From NCBI GenBank assembly GCA_004376375.1, contig SOJX01000146.1:1-32182 (forward strand): 32,182 bases of DNA, read 5' to 3'. The notes under the pieces were generated by a model that had not been told where the DNA came from, did no database searches, and was given only the letters and a program-made list of their open reading frames with translations. The position numbers were made by a program, and so were the translations under genes. Numbering within the stretch: the first letter of the stretch is position 1; each line of letters begins with the position of its first letter. Positions 22,113 to 29,466 of the stretch are shown here, in pieces. Source of the DNA: Planctomycetota bacterium (GTDB taxonomy: Bacteria > Planctomycetota > E44-bin39).

Positions 22113-22310
22113 TTATCGCTCGCGCAGATATATCAGGAATGCGAGCACATACATTGAAATGAAACCAATAAACCGTAACTTTTCACCTGTACTCACTGTG
22201 CCCCATGAGGCCCATTCCCAGTCACCGCACAGGCAACCAATGAGGATGAAAGGCAATGGCGCGATTAATAACCCGCAACTCATAAAACGTCTGTTTCTTA
22301 TTCGACGCAT
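22113..22310 (-). CDS. Small membrane protein, unknown
   Basis: A 65-residue protein with a basic N-terminus (MRRIRNRRF) and two hydrophobic segments, at about 11-28 (SCGLLIAPLPFILIGCL) and 46-62 (LRFIGFISMYVLAFLIYL), joined by a short tryptophan-containing loop. The start is fixed by GAGGAG seven bases before the ATG at 22310; an ATG seven codons further up has no ribosome site. Base composition is more AT-rich than the neighbours. A hairpin, ATTGCC-TTTC-GGCAAT (22073-22088), follows the stop but lacks a T-run. Function unknown. Confidence 0.6.
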   Translation of the reverse strand: MRRIRNRRFMSCGLLIAPLPFILIGCLCGDWEWASWGTVSTGEKLRFIGFISMYVLAFLIYLRER

Positions 22311-22519
22311 TGTTATCTCCTCTTTTTTCATGTGGAAAACTTAACACGCTTAAAATCAGCCATATATTATCCGTAGTTAACTCAAGAAACGTTCCAAAGG
22401 GGGTAAATCGCATAACTCATCTTATGGCTTAGTGTTACATAAATCTCGCACCCCGCGTAAGCTGATGAAAACTCTCATTATATGGTAATTTTCACCATGT
22501 CCCGGATTTTCTGAAACCT

Positions 22520-22547
22520 TTCACTCCAATCGGTTGTAGGTTATAAT
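22520..22547 (+). promoter_or_regulatory. Candidate sigma-70-type promoter, perfect -10 box
   Basis: TTCACT (22520-22525), a 16-base spacer and TATAAT (22542-22547), 24 bases before the start codon of the following gene. The -10 is a perfect consensus match. The preceding 200 bases (22332-22519) contain nothing else that I recognise. Confidence 0.55.
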
Positions 22548-22570
22548 GGAGATGACAAGGAGGAGATAGA

Positions 22571-23305
22571 ATGGGTGAAAAAATCCTGATGATCGTTATC
22601 GCACTCCTCGCAGGCGTGGCCGGCGGTGTCGGCTATCGGCTCACATCGGACGGCCCGGCAGATTCGCCGGGGAAAATGCAGAGCCGGGAGATGCGGGAAA
22701 TCAAGGGGCAGCTCGCCGCCGTGCAGGATGAAATAAAGGCGCTGGGCGAGATGCAGCAGGTAAAACTGTCGAACCCGCATGCCGTCGCGGCGAAGCTCGA
22801 GAACGTGGAGAAGCAGATTGTGAAACTCAACGAGAGAATGGCCGTTGAGCCGGTGGAGCCGCTGGAAGACAGGATGTCCAACAGGGAACTGTTCGCCGAG
22901 ATTAAAAGGTTCCGTGAAGAGGAAAGGGCCGCCATCCGCGATGAAAACATTCAACAGGAGCCTCGAATCGAAGAAGAAAAAGAAGATAGTACTGAAGCGG
23001 TAAATATAGAGAATTACGAGGAACAAATAATTAAAGGCGTCGCAAAACTCGCCTTCATGCTTTCGCTCACACCGGAGCAGATTCACGAACTGAGAAAAGT
23101 AGGCGACGAATTCCTTGAAAAGTTACGCGAGGCGAAAAGGCTGGCCGAGGAAAACAACGATCCCGCCTATGCGGTCAGGATGAGTAAAGAACTCGAGCGC
23201 GGAATCGTGCGGCGGATCGGGCTCGAGGTGCTGACGCCGGAACAGCTCGACAAATGGCGCGAGAAGAGCGACGACATCAGGAGAGCGCTGCCGCCAAACG
23301 AATAA
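22571..23305 (+). CDS. Membrane-anchored coiled-coil protein with LTPEQ segments
   Basis: A 244-residue protein with an N-terminal membrane helix (about 4-22, MIVIALLAGVAGGVGY) and the rest outside the cytoplasm or, if the helix is only an anchor, on either face. Residues about 38-140 are a charged coiled coil (REIKGQLAAVQDEIKAL, AAKLENVEKQIVKLNERM). The C-terminal 100 residues are helical with two LTPEQ motifs (MLSLTPEQIHEL and EVLTPEQLDKW), the pattern used by Spy/CpxP-type periplasmic chaperones and metal-stress proteins. That similarity is weak, so function is open. The ribosome site is ideal (AAGGAGGAG, 22557-22565) and a strong terminator follows, so this is a single-gene unit. Confidence 0.9.
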   Translation: MGEKILMIVIALLAGVAGGVGYRLTSDGPADSPGKMQSREMREIKGQLAAVQDEIKALGEMQQVKLSNPHAVAAKLENVEKQIVKLNERMAVEPVEPLEDRMSNRELFAEIKRFREEERAAIRDENIQQEPRIEEEKEDSTEAVNIENYEEQIIKGVAKLAFMLSLTPEQIHELRKVGDEFLEKLREAKRLAEENNDPAYAVRMSKELERGIVRRIGLEVLTPEQLDKWREKSDDIRRALPPNE

Positions 23306-23307
23306 GA

Positions 23308-23350
23308 GCCCCGTAAATGGCCGGGGCGGACATTCACGTCCGCCCGTTTA
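23308..23350 (+). terminator. Probable intrinsic terminator with two stems
   Basis: Directly after the stop codon: a first stem GCCCCG/CGGGGC (23308-23327) overlapping a second stem GGGCGGAC-ATTCAC-GTCCGCCC (23324-23345) followed by GTTTA. The two stems share bases and are mutually exclusive. The T-tract is short. Confidence 0.55.
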
Positions 23351-23444
23351 ATGACGCATGTATTCTCACCCGGGCGCACAGACCCAAACGTCTGCCGCAC
23401 CCGGCCGAAAAATACCGGCTGTCTGAAAATTTTCCTGACGTAAC

Positions 23445-23699
23445 CTAGCGGCGCTGCTGGGGCGGCTTTGCTTCGTCCACCCTGAGCGTACGCCCCTCGT
23501 ACTCCTTGCCGCTCAACTCGGCAATGGCCGCTTCACCGCCTTCGGCAAGCTCGATAAAGCCGAATCCCTTCGAGCGCCCGGACTCGCGGTCCGTTATAAT
23601 CGTGGCGGACACGACCTCACCGAAGTCGGCGAAAAGCGTGCGCAATTCTTCTTCGGTGGTTTCATAGGGAAGATTCCCGACATACAGGCGTTTCGACAT
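23445..23699 (-). CDS. RNA-binding protein with one RRM domain
   Basis: A single RRM of 84 residues. RNP2 (LYVGNL, residues 5-10) and RNP1 (SKGFGFIEL, about 43-51) are both present, with the usual beta-alpha-beta pattern between them (TTEEELRTLFADFGEVVSATI). The C-terminus is a short glutamine/arginine tail (PPQQRR) and lacks the glycine-rich tail of the cyanobacterial Rbp type. Such small RRM proteins bind single-stranded RNA and are common in cyanobacteria, planctomycetes, delta-proteobacteria and many candidate phyla; targets are unknown. A ribosome site AGGAG lies about ten bases before the ATG. Confidence 0.95.
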   Translation of the reverse strand: MSKRLYVGNLPYETTEEELRTLFADFGEVVSATIITDRESGRSKGFGFIELAEGGEAAIAELSGKEYEGRTLRVDEAKPPQQRR

Positions 23700-23717
23700 G
23701 ACAGCGGGCTCCTGCTA

Positions 23718-23844
23718 GTAGGTATCAGGTTTTAGGTGTTAGGTGTTAGGTATCAAGATGTTTTATTAATAAAACCTAAAACCTGAAACCTGAAACCTAA
23801 AACCTTGACTGAGATTGCTTCATCGCTTCGCTCCTCGCAACGAC
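23718..23844. repeat. Heptamer arrays TTAGGTG and GAAACCT, and an ATTGCTTC/GCAAC element
   Basis: In the 232-base gap between the RRM and glycosyltransferase genes: copies of TTAGGTG (23718-23752), then an inverted set GAAACCT/AAAACCT (23772-23805), which together can form a large hairpin. At 23811-23844 is an element beginning GAGATTGCTTC and ending CTCGCAACGAC. A matching piece in the other orientation, GTCATTGCGAGGAGC, occurs at 31626. No gene is seen. Confidence 0.75.
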
Positions 23845-23931
23845 GGCTTACTCATCATATCAGGCGTAACAAAGCACTAGCTTAACATTTTGCCTGGCAG
23901 AAGGCAAATACTTTGTGAAAAATAGTCCAAT

Positions 23932-25602
23932 CTATGGACGGAGAAGTGGCTTATTTGTCATAACTCCCAGCTTGCCGGGACGTTCGACCAGGTATAAAGG
24001 CACGCCTGTTTTTCTGGATTCTTTCTTTCCTGCCTCGGGCCGAATAATAAGGTAATAAGTTATTCCTTCGCGGTTCCACTCGGCCAGGTCCGGGTCGAAA
24101 CGCGCCGGGTCGGCGTATGGTTTCCCGAATGCCAGGTTGACTTTCTTCCCGGCAAAGTACACGGGTAAATCCGTATAGAACGCGGGGCCGAGAGTTTCGC
24201 TCCCGAAATCAACGATACGCGCATCGGGAGTTGCGATTCGTTTGACAAGCATTGAATGCGGCCTCGAAGTCACCGCGCCGTCGATTTTCGGCAGCGCGAC
24301 CAGAACTCCGAGCATCATCACACCCGCGGTCGCGATAAGGCAGCGAAACGCGACGTCCCGCAAACCTTTGAACGCGCAGAACCATGCCATCGCGGCGGAC
24401 ACCGTCCACACCACGGCTGCAACCCGCATAATCCAATGCACGTCTATCACTCCTCCGTGCAGCACGATATCCCTGCTGAAAAAAGCATAGCCTGCAAAGC
24501 CGAGACCGAAAACAACGGGAAATGCATAGGCAATGTGGGCGAGGGCTCCAAGGCTTGCGGCCCTCAAACGGTTGAGTGAAGCGCCGACAAGGATTGCGAG
24601 AGCCGGAAAGGCCGGCAGGATGTATTGCACGACCCTGGTCTGCGCGACCTGGAAAAAGAGCAGGACGACGGCCGCACAGGTAAATGCAAACGCGGGCGCC
24701 GAATCTTCCCGCTCCGTTTTCCGCCACGGGCGCGACCCTGCGATTCCATGGACAAGAAACACCGACCACGGAAGCATCGCGCCGAAGATGACGGCAGGAT
24801 AGAGCCACCATTTGCCCGGACGGGACCACGTGCTCGAGAAAAACGCCGCGAAATTGCGCTCCCACAAAATACGATTCAGAAACTCGGGCTGGTGAATCCC
24901 CAGGGCAATGAACCATGGAAGGATTATGGCAAGAAAAACGGGAATTCCGACCGGCGATACAAAAACTTTCAGTGGTTGAAAAGAACGCCTGAGAACGGCC
25001 TCGAGGCATACGAGGCCGACCACCAGCGGGATTGCCGCAAAAGTCTTGCTCATCACGGCAAGGGCGAGAGCAGCATACATGGCAATTCGCCACCGCCCGG
25101 ACCGCTTGGAATCCATCGCAAGATGCGCGGAGATAAATGCCGCGGTGAGGAAGGCTGTAAACGGCATGTCCGGTAACCCGGTCCGCGCCAGCCCCCAGAA
25201 AAACGGGCAGGTCACGAGCACGGCCGCGGTGATGCGGGCCTGGGCGTTGCCGTGTTTCGAGCGTATATATGTAAAAACCATGAGTACGGTGAGGGCTGCG
25301 AAGATAACCGAGACAATCCGCACCGCGGCCTCGTTCGGCCCGGACAGTTTTATCGCAAGCGCGCTCATCCAGAAAACGAGCGGAGGTTTCCCGAGATACG
25401 GCACATCGGCGATGTGGGGAACGAGAAGCGAGCCGCCGCCGGCCATCCCTTTTGCAATCACTCCGTAGCGCGCCTCGTCCGGCTCGAAAAGGCCTACGCG
25501 CCCGAGGCCGATCGAAAAGACCGCAACGGCAAGCAGGGTCACAATCGCCACTTCCATCCACTGCGAAACGCGCTGAGTCTTAATCGGAGAGTCGTCTTCC
25601 AC
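23932..25602 (-). CDS. GT39/ArnT-like glycosyltransferase
   Basis: Integral membrane glycosyltransferase that uses a polyprenyl-phosphate sugar donor; it belongs to the PMT_2/ArnT group. The acidic motif FEPDEARYG lies in the first periplasmic loop (about residues 39-47), followed by the LGKPPLVFW segment typical of the family. Eleven or so hydrophobic helices fill the first two thirds, and a soluble C-terminal domain covers the last 120 residues. The acceptor (lipid A, a protein or another glycolipid) cannot be told. The start at GTG 25602 is chosen because GGAGG precedes it; the frame is open a further 15 codons to a TTG inside the CGTCAAA tandem repeat, and an ATG at 25557 is another option. 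It is transcribed away from the acyltransferase gene. Confidence 0.9.
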   Translation of the reverse strand: MEDDSPIKTQRVSQWMEVAIVTLLAVAVFSIGLGRVGLFEPDEARYGVIAKGMAGGGSLLVPHIADVPYLGKPPLVFWMSALAIKLSGPNEAAVRIVSVIFAALTVLMVFTYIRSKHGNAQARITAAVLVTCPFFWGLARTGLPDMPFTAFLTAAFISAHLAMDSKRSGRWRIAMYAALALAVMSKTFAAIPLVVGLVCLEAVLRRSFQPLKVFVSPVGIPVFLAIILPWFIALGIHQPEFLNRILWERNFAAFFSSTWSRPGKWWLYPAVIFGAMLPWSVFLVHGIAGSRPWRKTEREDSAPAFAFTCAAVVLLFFQVAQTRVVQYILPAFPALAILVGASLNRLRAASLGALAHIAYAFPVVFGLGFAGYAFFSRDIVLHGGVIDVHWIMRVAAVVWTVSAAMAWFCAFKGLRDVAFRCLIATAGVMMLGVLVALPKIDGAVTSRPHSMLVKRIATPDARIVDFGSETLGPAFYTDLPVYFAGKKVNLAFGKPYADPARFDPDLAEWNREGITYYLIIRPEAGKKESRKTGVPLYLVERPGKLGVMTNKPLLRP

Positions 25603-25628
25603 AATGCCTCCGGACGCGACTTTAGCAC

Positions 25629-25676
25629 ATGAAGCGTCAAGCGTCAAACGTCAAACGTCGAACGTCGAACGTTAAG
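25629..25676. repeat. Heptamer tandem repeat, CGTCAAA/CGTCGAA
   Basis: Six to seven head-to-tail copies of a 7 bp unit between the divergent glycosyltransferase and acyltransferase genes. One reading frame through it extends the glycosyltransferase to a TTG, which I take to be fortuitous. Confidence 0.85.
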
Positions 25677-25733
25677 AATATTCAAATACACGTTGCGCCC
25701 AGGTGAAAAAAAACTTTTGCACAGGGGCGCACA

Positions 25734-25742
25734 TGGTATAAT
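25734..25742 (+). promoter_or_regulatory. Extended -10 promoter element of the acyltransferase gene
   Basis: TGGTATAAT, a perfect extended -10 box (TGN-TATAAT), ends 10 bases before the start codon at 25753. No good -35 box sits at the normal distance, which is usual for extended -10 promoters. A start of transcription six or seven bases downstream would leave only about four bases of leader. Confidence 0.5.
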
Positions 25743-25752
25743 CTTCGGCGGG

Positions 25753-26703
25753 ATGGAAGAACCACACGACATCGAACAACTGATGGAACTCAAGCGCCGC
25801 CGGCGGGCCAGGCGGCGTCCGTGGGTGAGGCTGAAAAAACATATCATATATTTTTCAGCCATCAATATGGTGCGCCTGCTGGACTCGCTTTCGCGTCCGG
25901 CAACGCTTTCGCTCGGGCGTTTCCTCGGCTGGCTGTTCTCGGTGATCCCCAACCCGCACTTCAGGAGAGCGGTCAGACACCTCGGCTACGCCTTCCCGGA
26001 CAGGTCCGAAAAAGAGCTCATCCGCCTGGCGCGGAAAACGTTTATCAACCTCGCGCGGACCGTGGCCGAAACCACCATGCTGCGCCATACGCATGGGAGA
26101 TACAGCCACCTCGTCCGCCACGATTCCTCGGTCGAGATACTCGAGAAGACGCTGGCAAAAGGCCGGGGGTGCGTGGTCATAGCAACGCATGTCGGCTGCT
26201 GGGAGCTTCTGGTCGGATATCTTTCAAACACATGGGGAATCCATGTCGTGAAAAGGTTTTTCAAGTTCGACAAATTCTCCCAGGTCGCCGAGGAAATGCG
26301 TGCATCAAACCTTATCAAGGTTATCGACGTCACGCAGTGGGACAAGATGAAAACGGCCGTCGACGCGAACGAGCCTATCGTCATCCTGCCCGACCTCGAC
26401 ATGAAAAAGGAAAACAGCCTGCTTGTCGAGTTTTTCGGCCGGCCCGCGCCGGTCGTGCGCGGTCCGGCGCTGCTCGCGCTTCGGAACCGGATGCCGATCG
26501 TCTGCGCCTTTCCGATATGGAACGGCCGCCACCACGTACTCACGTGCTCGGGCCCTATCGAGGTCCCGGCAGGGGGGACCACCGAGGAAAACCAGCTCGA
26601 AGTGTCCAGCGCCTTCATGCAGCACATCGAGCAGATGATTACAAAACATCCCGAGCAGTGGGTCTGGTTCCACACCCGCTGGAAAACAAAGTATGAAGTG
26701 TGA
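25753..26703 (+). CDS. LpxL/HtrB-family lipid A biosynthesis acyltransferase-like protein
   Basis: Membrane-associated lysophospholipid-type acyltransferase of 316 residues. The catalytic HX4E motif is THVGCWELL (histidine near residue 145). Later motifs fit the LpxL group: a PIVILPDLDMKKENSLLVEFFGRPAP segment, a GPALLALRNRMPIV segment and, near the end, HPEQWVWFHTRWK. A basic region (RRRRARRRPW) precedes one membrane helix near 40-60. The likely role is acylation of lipid A or a related envelope lipid; which acyl position cannot be read. The ATG at 25753 is preferred to the TTG at 25693, which would lie upstream of the promoter. The last codons and the TGA stop are formed by the GAAGTAT tandem repeat that follows. 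Confidence 0.9.
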   Translation: MEEPHDIEQLMELKRRRRARRRPWVRLKKHIIYFSAINMVRLLDSLSRPATLSLGRFLGWLFSVIPNPHFRRAVRHLGYAFPDRSEKELIRLARKTFINLARTVAETTMLRHTHGRYSHLVRHDSSVEILEKTLAKGRGCVVIATHVGCWELLVGYLSNTWGIHVVKRFFKFDKFSQVAEEMRASNLIKVIDVTQWDKMKTAVDANEPIVILPDLDMKKENSLLVEFFGRPAPVVRGPALLALRNRMPIVCAFPIWNGRHHVLTCSGPIEVPAGGTTEENQLEVSSAFMQHIEQMITKHPEQWVWFHTRWKTKYEV

Positions 26704-26780
26704 AGTATGAAGGATGAAATAAAGAAAAGAAATATTGATTTTCATACTTTATACTTTATACTTCATCCTTCATCCTTTCT
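26688..26780. repeat. GAAGTAT/GAAGGAT tandem repeat and its inverse
   Basis: Copies of GAAGTAT/GAAGGAT begin inside the last codons of the acyltransferase gene and are mirrored after a short AT-rich centre by ATACTTC/CATCCTT copies, giving a fold-back structure between this gene and the MATE gene. It might act as a weak terminator. Confidence 0.8.
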
Positions 26781-26792
26781 TAGGAACGCACC

Positions 26793-28181
26793 TTGGCCAA
26801 GCCTCGCGACCTTACCACTGGAAGCATCCTGGGCAGTGTCTGGTACCTTGCCTGGCCCATAGTACTGGCCAGCCTCCTGCAGGTCGTAATGGGTATCGTG
26901 GACATGGTGATGGTGGGCCGTCTCCCTGAAGAGAAAGGTACGCCCGCGGTCGCCGCGCTTGGATGCAGCCTATTCGTCCTGATGTTCGTGCTCACGCTCG
27001 GGTTCGCGATCGCCACCGGAGCGGCCATCCTCATGGCAAGGCGCACGGGTGAAAAAAATATTACCGCGGTCGCAAACGTCTCCGCCAATGCGCTTACATT
27101 TACACTCGTCCTGTGCGTTCTCGTCCTCACGCCGGTAGGCCTTCTCCTCATGCGCCCGATACTCGCATTCGTCAAGGCCGAGGGGCAGGCCGCGGTTTTC
27201 ATGACACAGTACCTGGAGATATCTTTCTACGGCCTGGCCGTGATGTTTCTCCTGTTTATCTGTAACTCTTCGTTCCGCACCACGGGCGACGCCAGAACGC
27301 CGCTCGTGCTCCTTATCGCCGTAAACCTTTTAAACTTCTTACTGAACTGGATATTAATCTACGGCGTGACAATCGGCGGGTTCAGCATCCCCGCGCTCGA
27401 GGTCCGCGGCGCGGCCATCGCCACCCTGCTTGCGCGGCTGTTCGGAATCGTCGTTTCGCTTAAAATTCTCTGGCGTCATCCGCGGGTAATGCTGGGCCAG
27501 GTCCGGCTCGTCCAGTTCGACCTCCGCCTGTGGTGGACGATGTTCAGGATCGGGTTCCCCAACACCCTTCAGGCAATCATCCGAAACACCACGAACCTTA
27601 TCCTCCTCAGAATCGTCGCCGGAACAATGCTCCACGGCACCGCCGTCGCCGCATACATGGTCGGCATGGCGGTCATCCGGGTCCCCGTCTTTATCGGCCT
27701 GTCCTTCATGCAGGTCGGCGTCGCACTGGTCGGCCAGAACCTTGGCGCGAAAAAACCCGACCGGGCCGAAGCCGCCGGCAACTGGGCCGCGCGCTTCTCC
27801 GCCCTTGCCGGATTTATAATCACGCTGGTGCTGGTTGCATTCCCCTATTCCATCGCGGGATATTTCGTAAAAAAACCCGAGCCCGGACTCGTGCCGCTTG
27901 CCGTGCAGCTGTACCTGATAATCGGGCTCTCCCTCCCGTTCCTCGGGCACCTCCTTGGGACGACCGGCTGCCTGCGGGGCGCCGGAGACACGGTGAGCCC
28001 GCTTATATTCGCGATTATCTCCCGCATCGGTCTTCTTATCCCTCTGGCGTGGATCCTCTCGCAGTACACGCCCCTCGACGTCAACGGCGTCTGGATCGCC
28101 GTCGGCTCATCGAGCATCCTCCAGTTCACTCTCACCTACTTCTGGTGGCGCCGCGGAAAGTGGAAACACATTAAAGTTTGA
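26793..28181 (+). CDS. MATE-family multidrug/sodium efflux transporter
   Basis: Inner-membrane exporter of 462 residues with twelve hydrophobic segments in two homologous halves. The first half begins LAWPIVLASLLQVVMGIVDMVMVGRLP, the classic MATE helix 1 with the VDMVMVGRL signature; the second half has MFRIGFPNTLQAIIRNTTNLILLRIV at the matching position. Helix 10-11 text such as LPFLGHLLGTTGCLRGAGDT matches the conserved R-GAGDT element. The substrates are drugs, flavonoid-like compounds or other cations, driven by Na+ or H+; they cannot be predicted here. The start is TTG with AGGAA about eight bases upstream. The TGA stop lies at the edge of the following GAAGTAT repeat. Confidence 0.95.
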   Translation: MAKPRDLTTGSILGSVWYLAWPIVLASLLQVVMGIVDMVMVGRLPEEKGTPAVAALGCSLFVLMFVLTLGFAIATGAAILMARRTGEKNITAVANVSANALTFTLVLCVLVLTPVGLLLMRPILAFVKAEGQAAVFMTQYLEISFYGLAVMFLLFICNSSFRTTGDARTPLVLLIAVNLLNFLLNWILIYGVTIGGFSIPALEVRGAAIATLLARLFGIVVSLKILWRHPRVMLGQVRLVQFDLRLWWTMFRIGFPNTLQAIIRNTTNLILLRIVAGTMLHGTAVAAYMVGMAVIRVPVFIGLSFMQVGVALVGQNLGAKKPDRAEAAGNWAARFSALAGFIITLVLVAFPYSIAGYFVKKPEPGLVPLAVQLYLIIGLSLPFLGHLLGTTGCLRGAGDTVSPLIFAIISRIGLLIPLAWILSQYTPLDVNGVWIAVGSSSILQFTLTYFWWRRGKWKHIKV

Positions 28182-28375
28182 AGAAAGTATGAAGTATGAA
28201 GGCTGAAGGATGAAAAGAAGAATATATTAATAATATAATAATTAGCCGCCGAGGTTGCTTGGCACGTTCTTAAAGGGTGAAGGATGAAGGAGGGATTATA
28301 AAATAAATAGTCTTAATTCATACTTCAGCCTTCATACTTCATACTTTATCCTTCATCCTTCATCCTTTCTTCATT
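28182..28375. repeat. GAAGTAT/GAAGGAT tandem repeats with inverted partner
   Basis: The 234-base gap after the MATE gene holds GAAGTATGAAGGCTG-type repeats (28182-28215), a short palindrome-like stretch (GCCGAGG-TT-GCTTGGC, about 28246-28262) and, from 28317, an inverted ATACTTC/CATCCTT array. The gap looks like a long-range hairpin. No gene is seen. Confidence 0.75.
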
Positions 28376-28415
28376 GTTTGTTGACATTGCGGCCTCCAAT
28401 ACGTAAGCTGTCGGC

Positions 28416-28616
28416 ATGACCAGGAAGATACTTCGCTGGACAGGCACCGTAATATGAATCATCATTGTCCTCGCCGTCGGCGGGGAAATCTTCCTCCGCG
28501 TTAAAACGCCGAAAGTTGTCCGAAAAGCTCTCTACACCACCCGCCTGCATGAAACATCCCTGAACGACCCCGAACTCGGCCTGACGATACAGCCGGGAGT
28601 CAGGGAAATCGTACAG
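28416..28616 (+). pseudogene. Interrupted N-terminal part of the SGNH hydrolase gene, in-frame TGA
   Basis: An ATG at 28416 opens a frame that reads MTRKILRWTGTVI, then TGA (28455-28457), then continues in the same frame as IIIVLAVGGEIFLR and on through NDPELGLTIQPGVREIVQ into the open frame that starts at 28617. The text on both sides of the TGA forms one membrane anchor followed by the DPELG-PG block typical of this hydrolase family. This shows that the region is coding and that a single stop codon splits the gene. There is no ATG, GTG or TTG between the TGA and 28617. Confidence 0.75.
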
Positions 28617-29444
28617 GTGCTCGGCAAGAAGGAAACGAGATACAGGATTAACGAAGAAGGCTTCCGCGGCCCCCTCCGCGAAAGATGCGACATCGCGGTA
28701 CTCGGCGATTCCATGGCCTTCGGCGTCGGCGTCGAGCTCGAAGAAACCTGGGGTGACGTGCTGGGCCAAAAAACCGGCCTGATCGTTTCAAACTACTCCC
28801 GCTTCGGCGCCTGCCCGCAGCAGGAACGGATTATCTTCAACCGCTATGCGAAAAAGAAAAAACCCGCTCTCGTAATCTGCTCCATCTACTACAACGACTT
28901 CTGGGAAGTGGGATATTTCGAGTCGTGGAAGAAATCGGGAAAGACTTTTATGGAATACGCGGAAATACCGCCCTCCCCCGGTCGGTGCCGCCTCAAGATT
29001 TATCTCGAAGCCAAGCTGCTCGGCAAATGGAAGAAAAGAAAACAACCGCACTATGACAGAACGCCCGACAAAGAGCGCAAAACCGTACGCGACACCATCG
29101 TCGGAATGAGAGACGACTGCGCTGCCGCCGGAGCGCGCTTCGCCCTGCTCCTCTTCCCGTCCATCGACAAGGTCTACGGCGACAAGGAATACATTGCGTC
29201 CAAGCATTACAAGTCATCGAACCTGGAAATTGAAAACGCGGACTCGAGTTACCTCCGCGAAATGTGCAGGGAAATGAACATACCCTTCCTCGACCTTACG
29301 GAATCGCTGAGTGCGGCCGTCGCGTCCGGCCGGGAAGACCTTTTCGTAATCAAGGACAACCACTTCAGCGTGCAAGGCAACGCCTTTGTCGCTGAACAGA
29401 CCCATAAATGGCTTCAGTCCGCCGGACTGCTGCCGAAAAAATGA
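28617..29444 (+). CDS. SGNH/GDSL-hydrolase-like protein (uninterrupted part)
   Basis: An SGNH-type esterase or acetyltransferase-partner domain of 275 residues. Block I is AVLGDSMAFGVGVELEETW (nucleophile Ser at about residue 32), preceded by RYRINEEGFRGPL, the usual lead-in. Block III is in VICSIYYNDFWE (Asn near 93), and block V is FVIKDNHFSVQGNAF (Asp and His near 248-250). Such domains with an N-terminal anchor modify polysaccharides or lipids by removing or adding acyl groups outside the cytoplasm. The GTG at 28617 is merely the first start codon after the stop described for 28416-28616 and is probably not the native start. The next gene follows after 22 bases in the same direction. Confidence 0.85.
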   Translation: MLGKKETRYRINEEGFRGPLRERCDIAVLGDSMAFGVGVELEETWGDVLGQKTGLIVSNYSRFGACPQQERIIFNRYAKKKKPALVICSIYYNDFWEVGYFESWKKSGKTFMEYAEIPPSPGRCRLKIYLEAKLLGKWKKRKQPHYDRTPDKERKTVRDTIVGMRDDCAAAGARFALLLFPSIDKVYGDKEYIASKHYKSSNLEIENADSSYLREMCREMNIPFLDLTESLSAAVASGREDLFVIKDNHFSVQGNAFVAEQTHKWLQSAGLLPKK

Positions 29445-29466
29445 TTACACCAGCAAGGAAATAAAA

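Noticed and set aside
24209..25561. A 450-codon minus-strand frame overlapping the GT39 gene
   Set aside because: It is another frame of the same strand, Arg/Cys-rich and without membrane helices, while the GT39 frame has a clear family signature.
28455..28457. TGA read as selenocysteine or as a reassigned codon
   Set aside because: A selenocysteine in a membrane anchor is implausible, no SECIS-like hairpin follows closely, and other genes here end in TGA and use TGG for tryptophan.
28371..28769. A 132-codon minus-strand frame across the start of the SGNH gene
   Set aside because: The plus strand encodes the conserved hydrolase lead-in over the same bases; the minus-strand frame starts and ends in repeat or shadow sequence.
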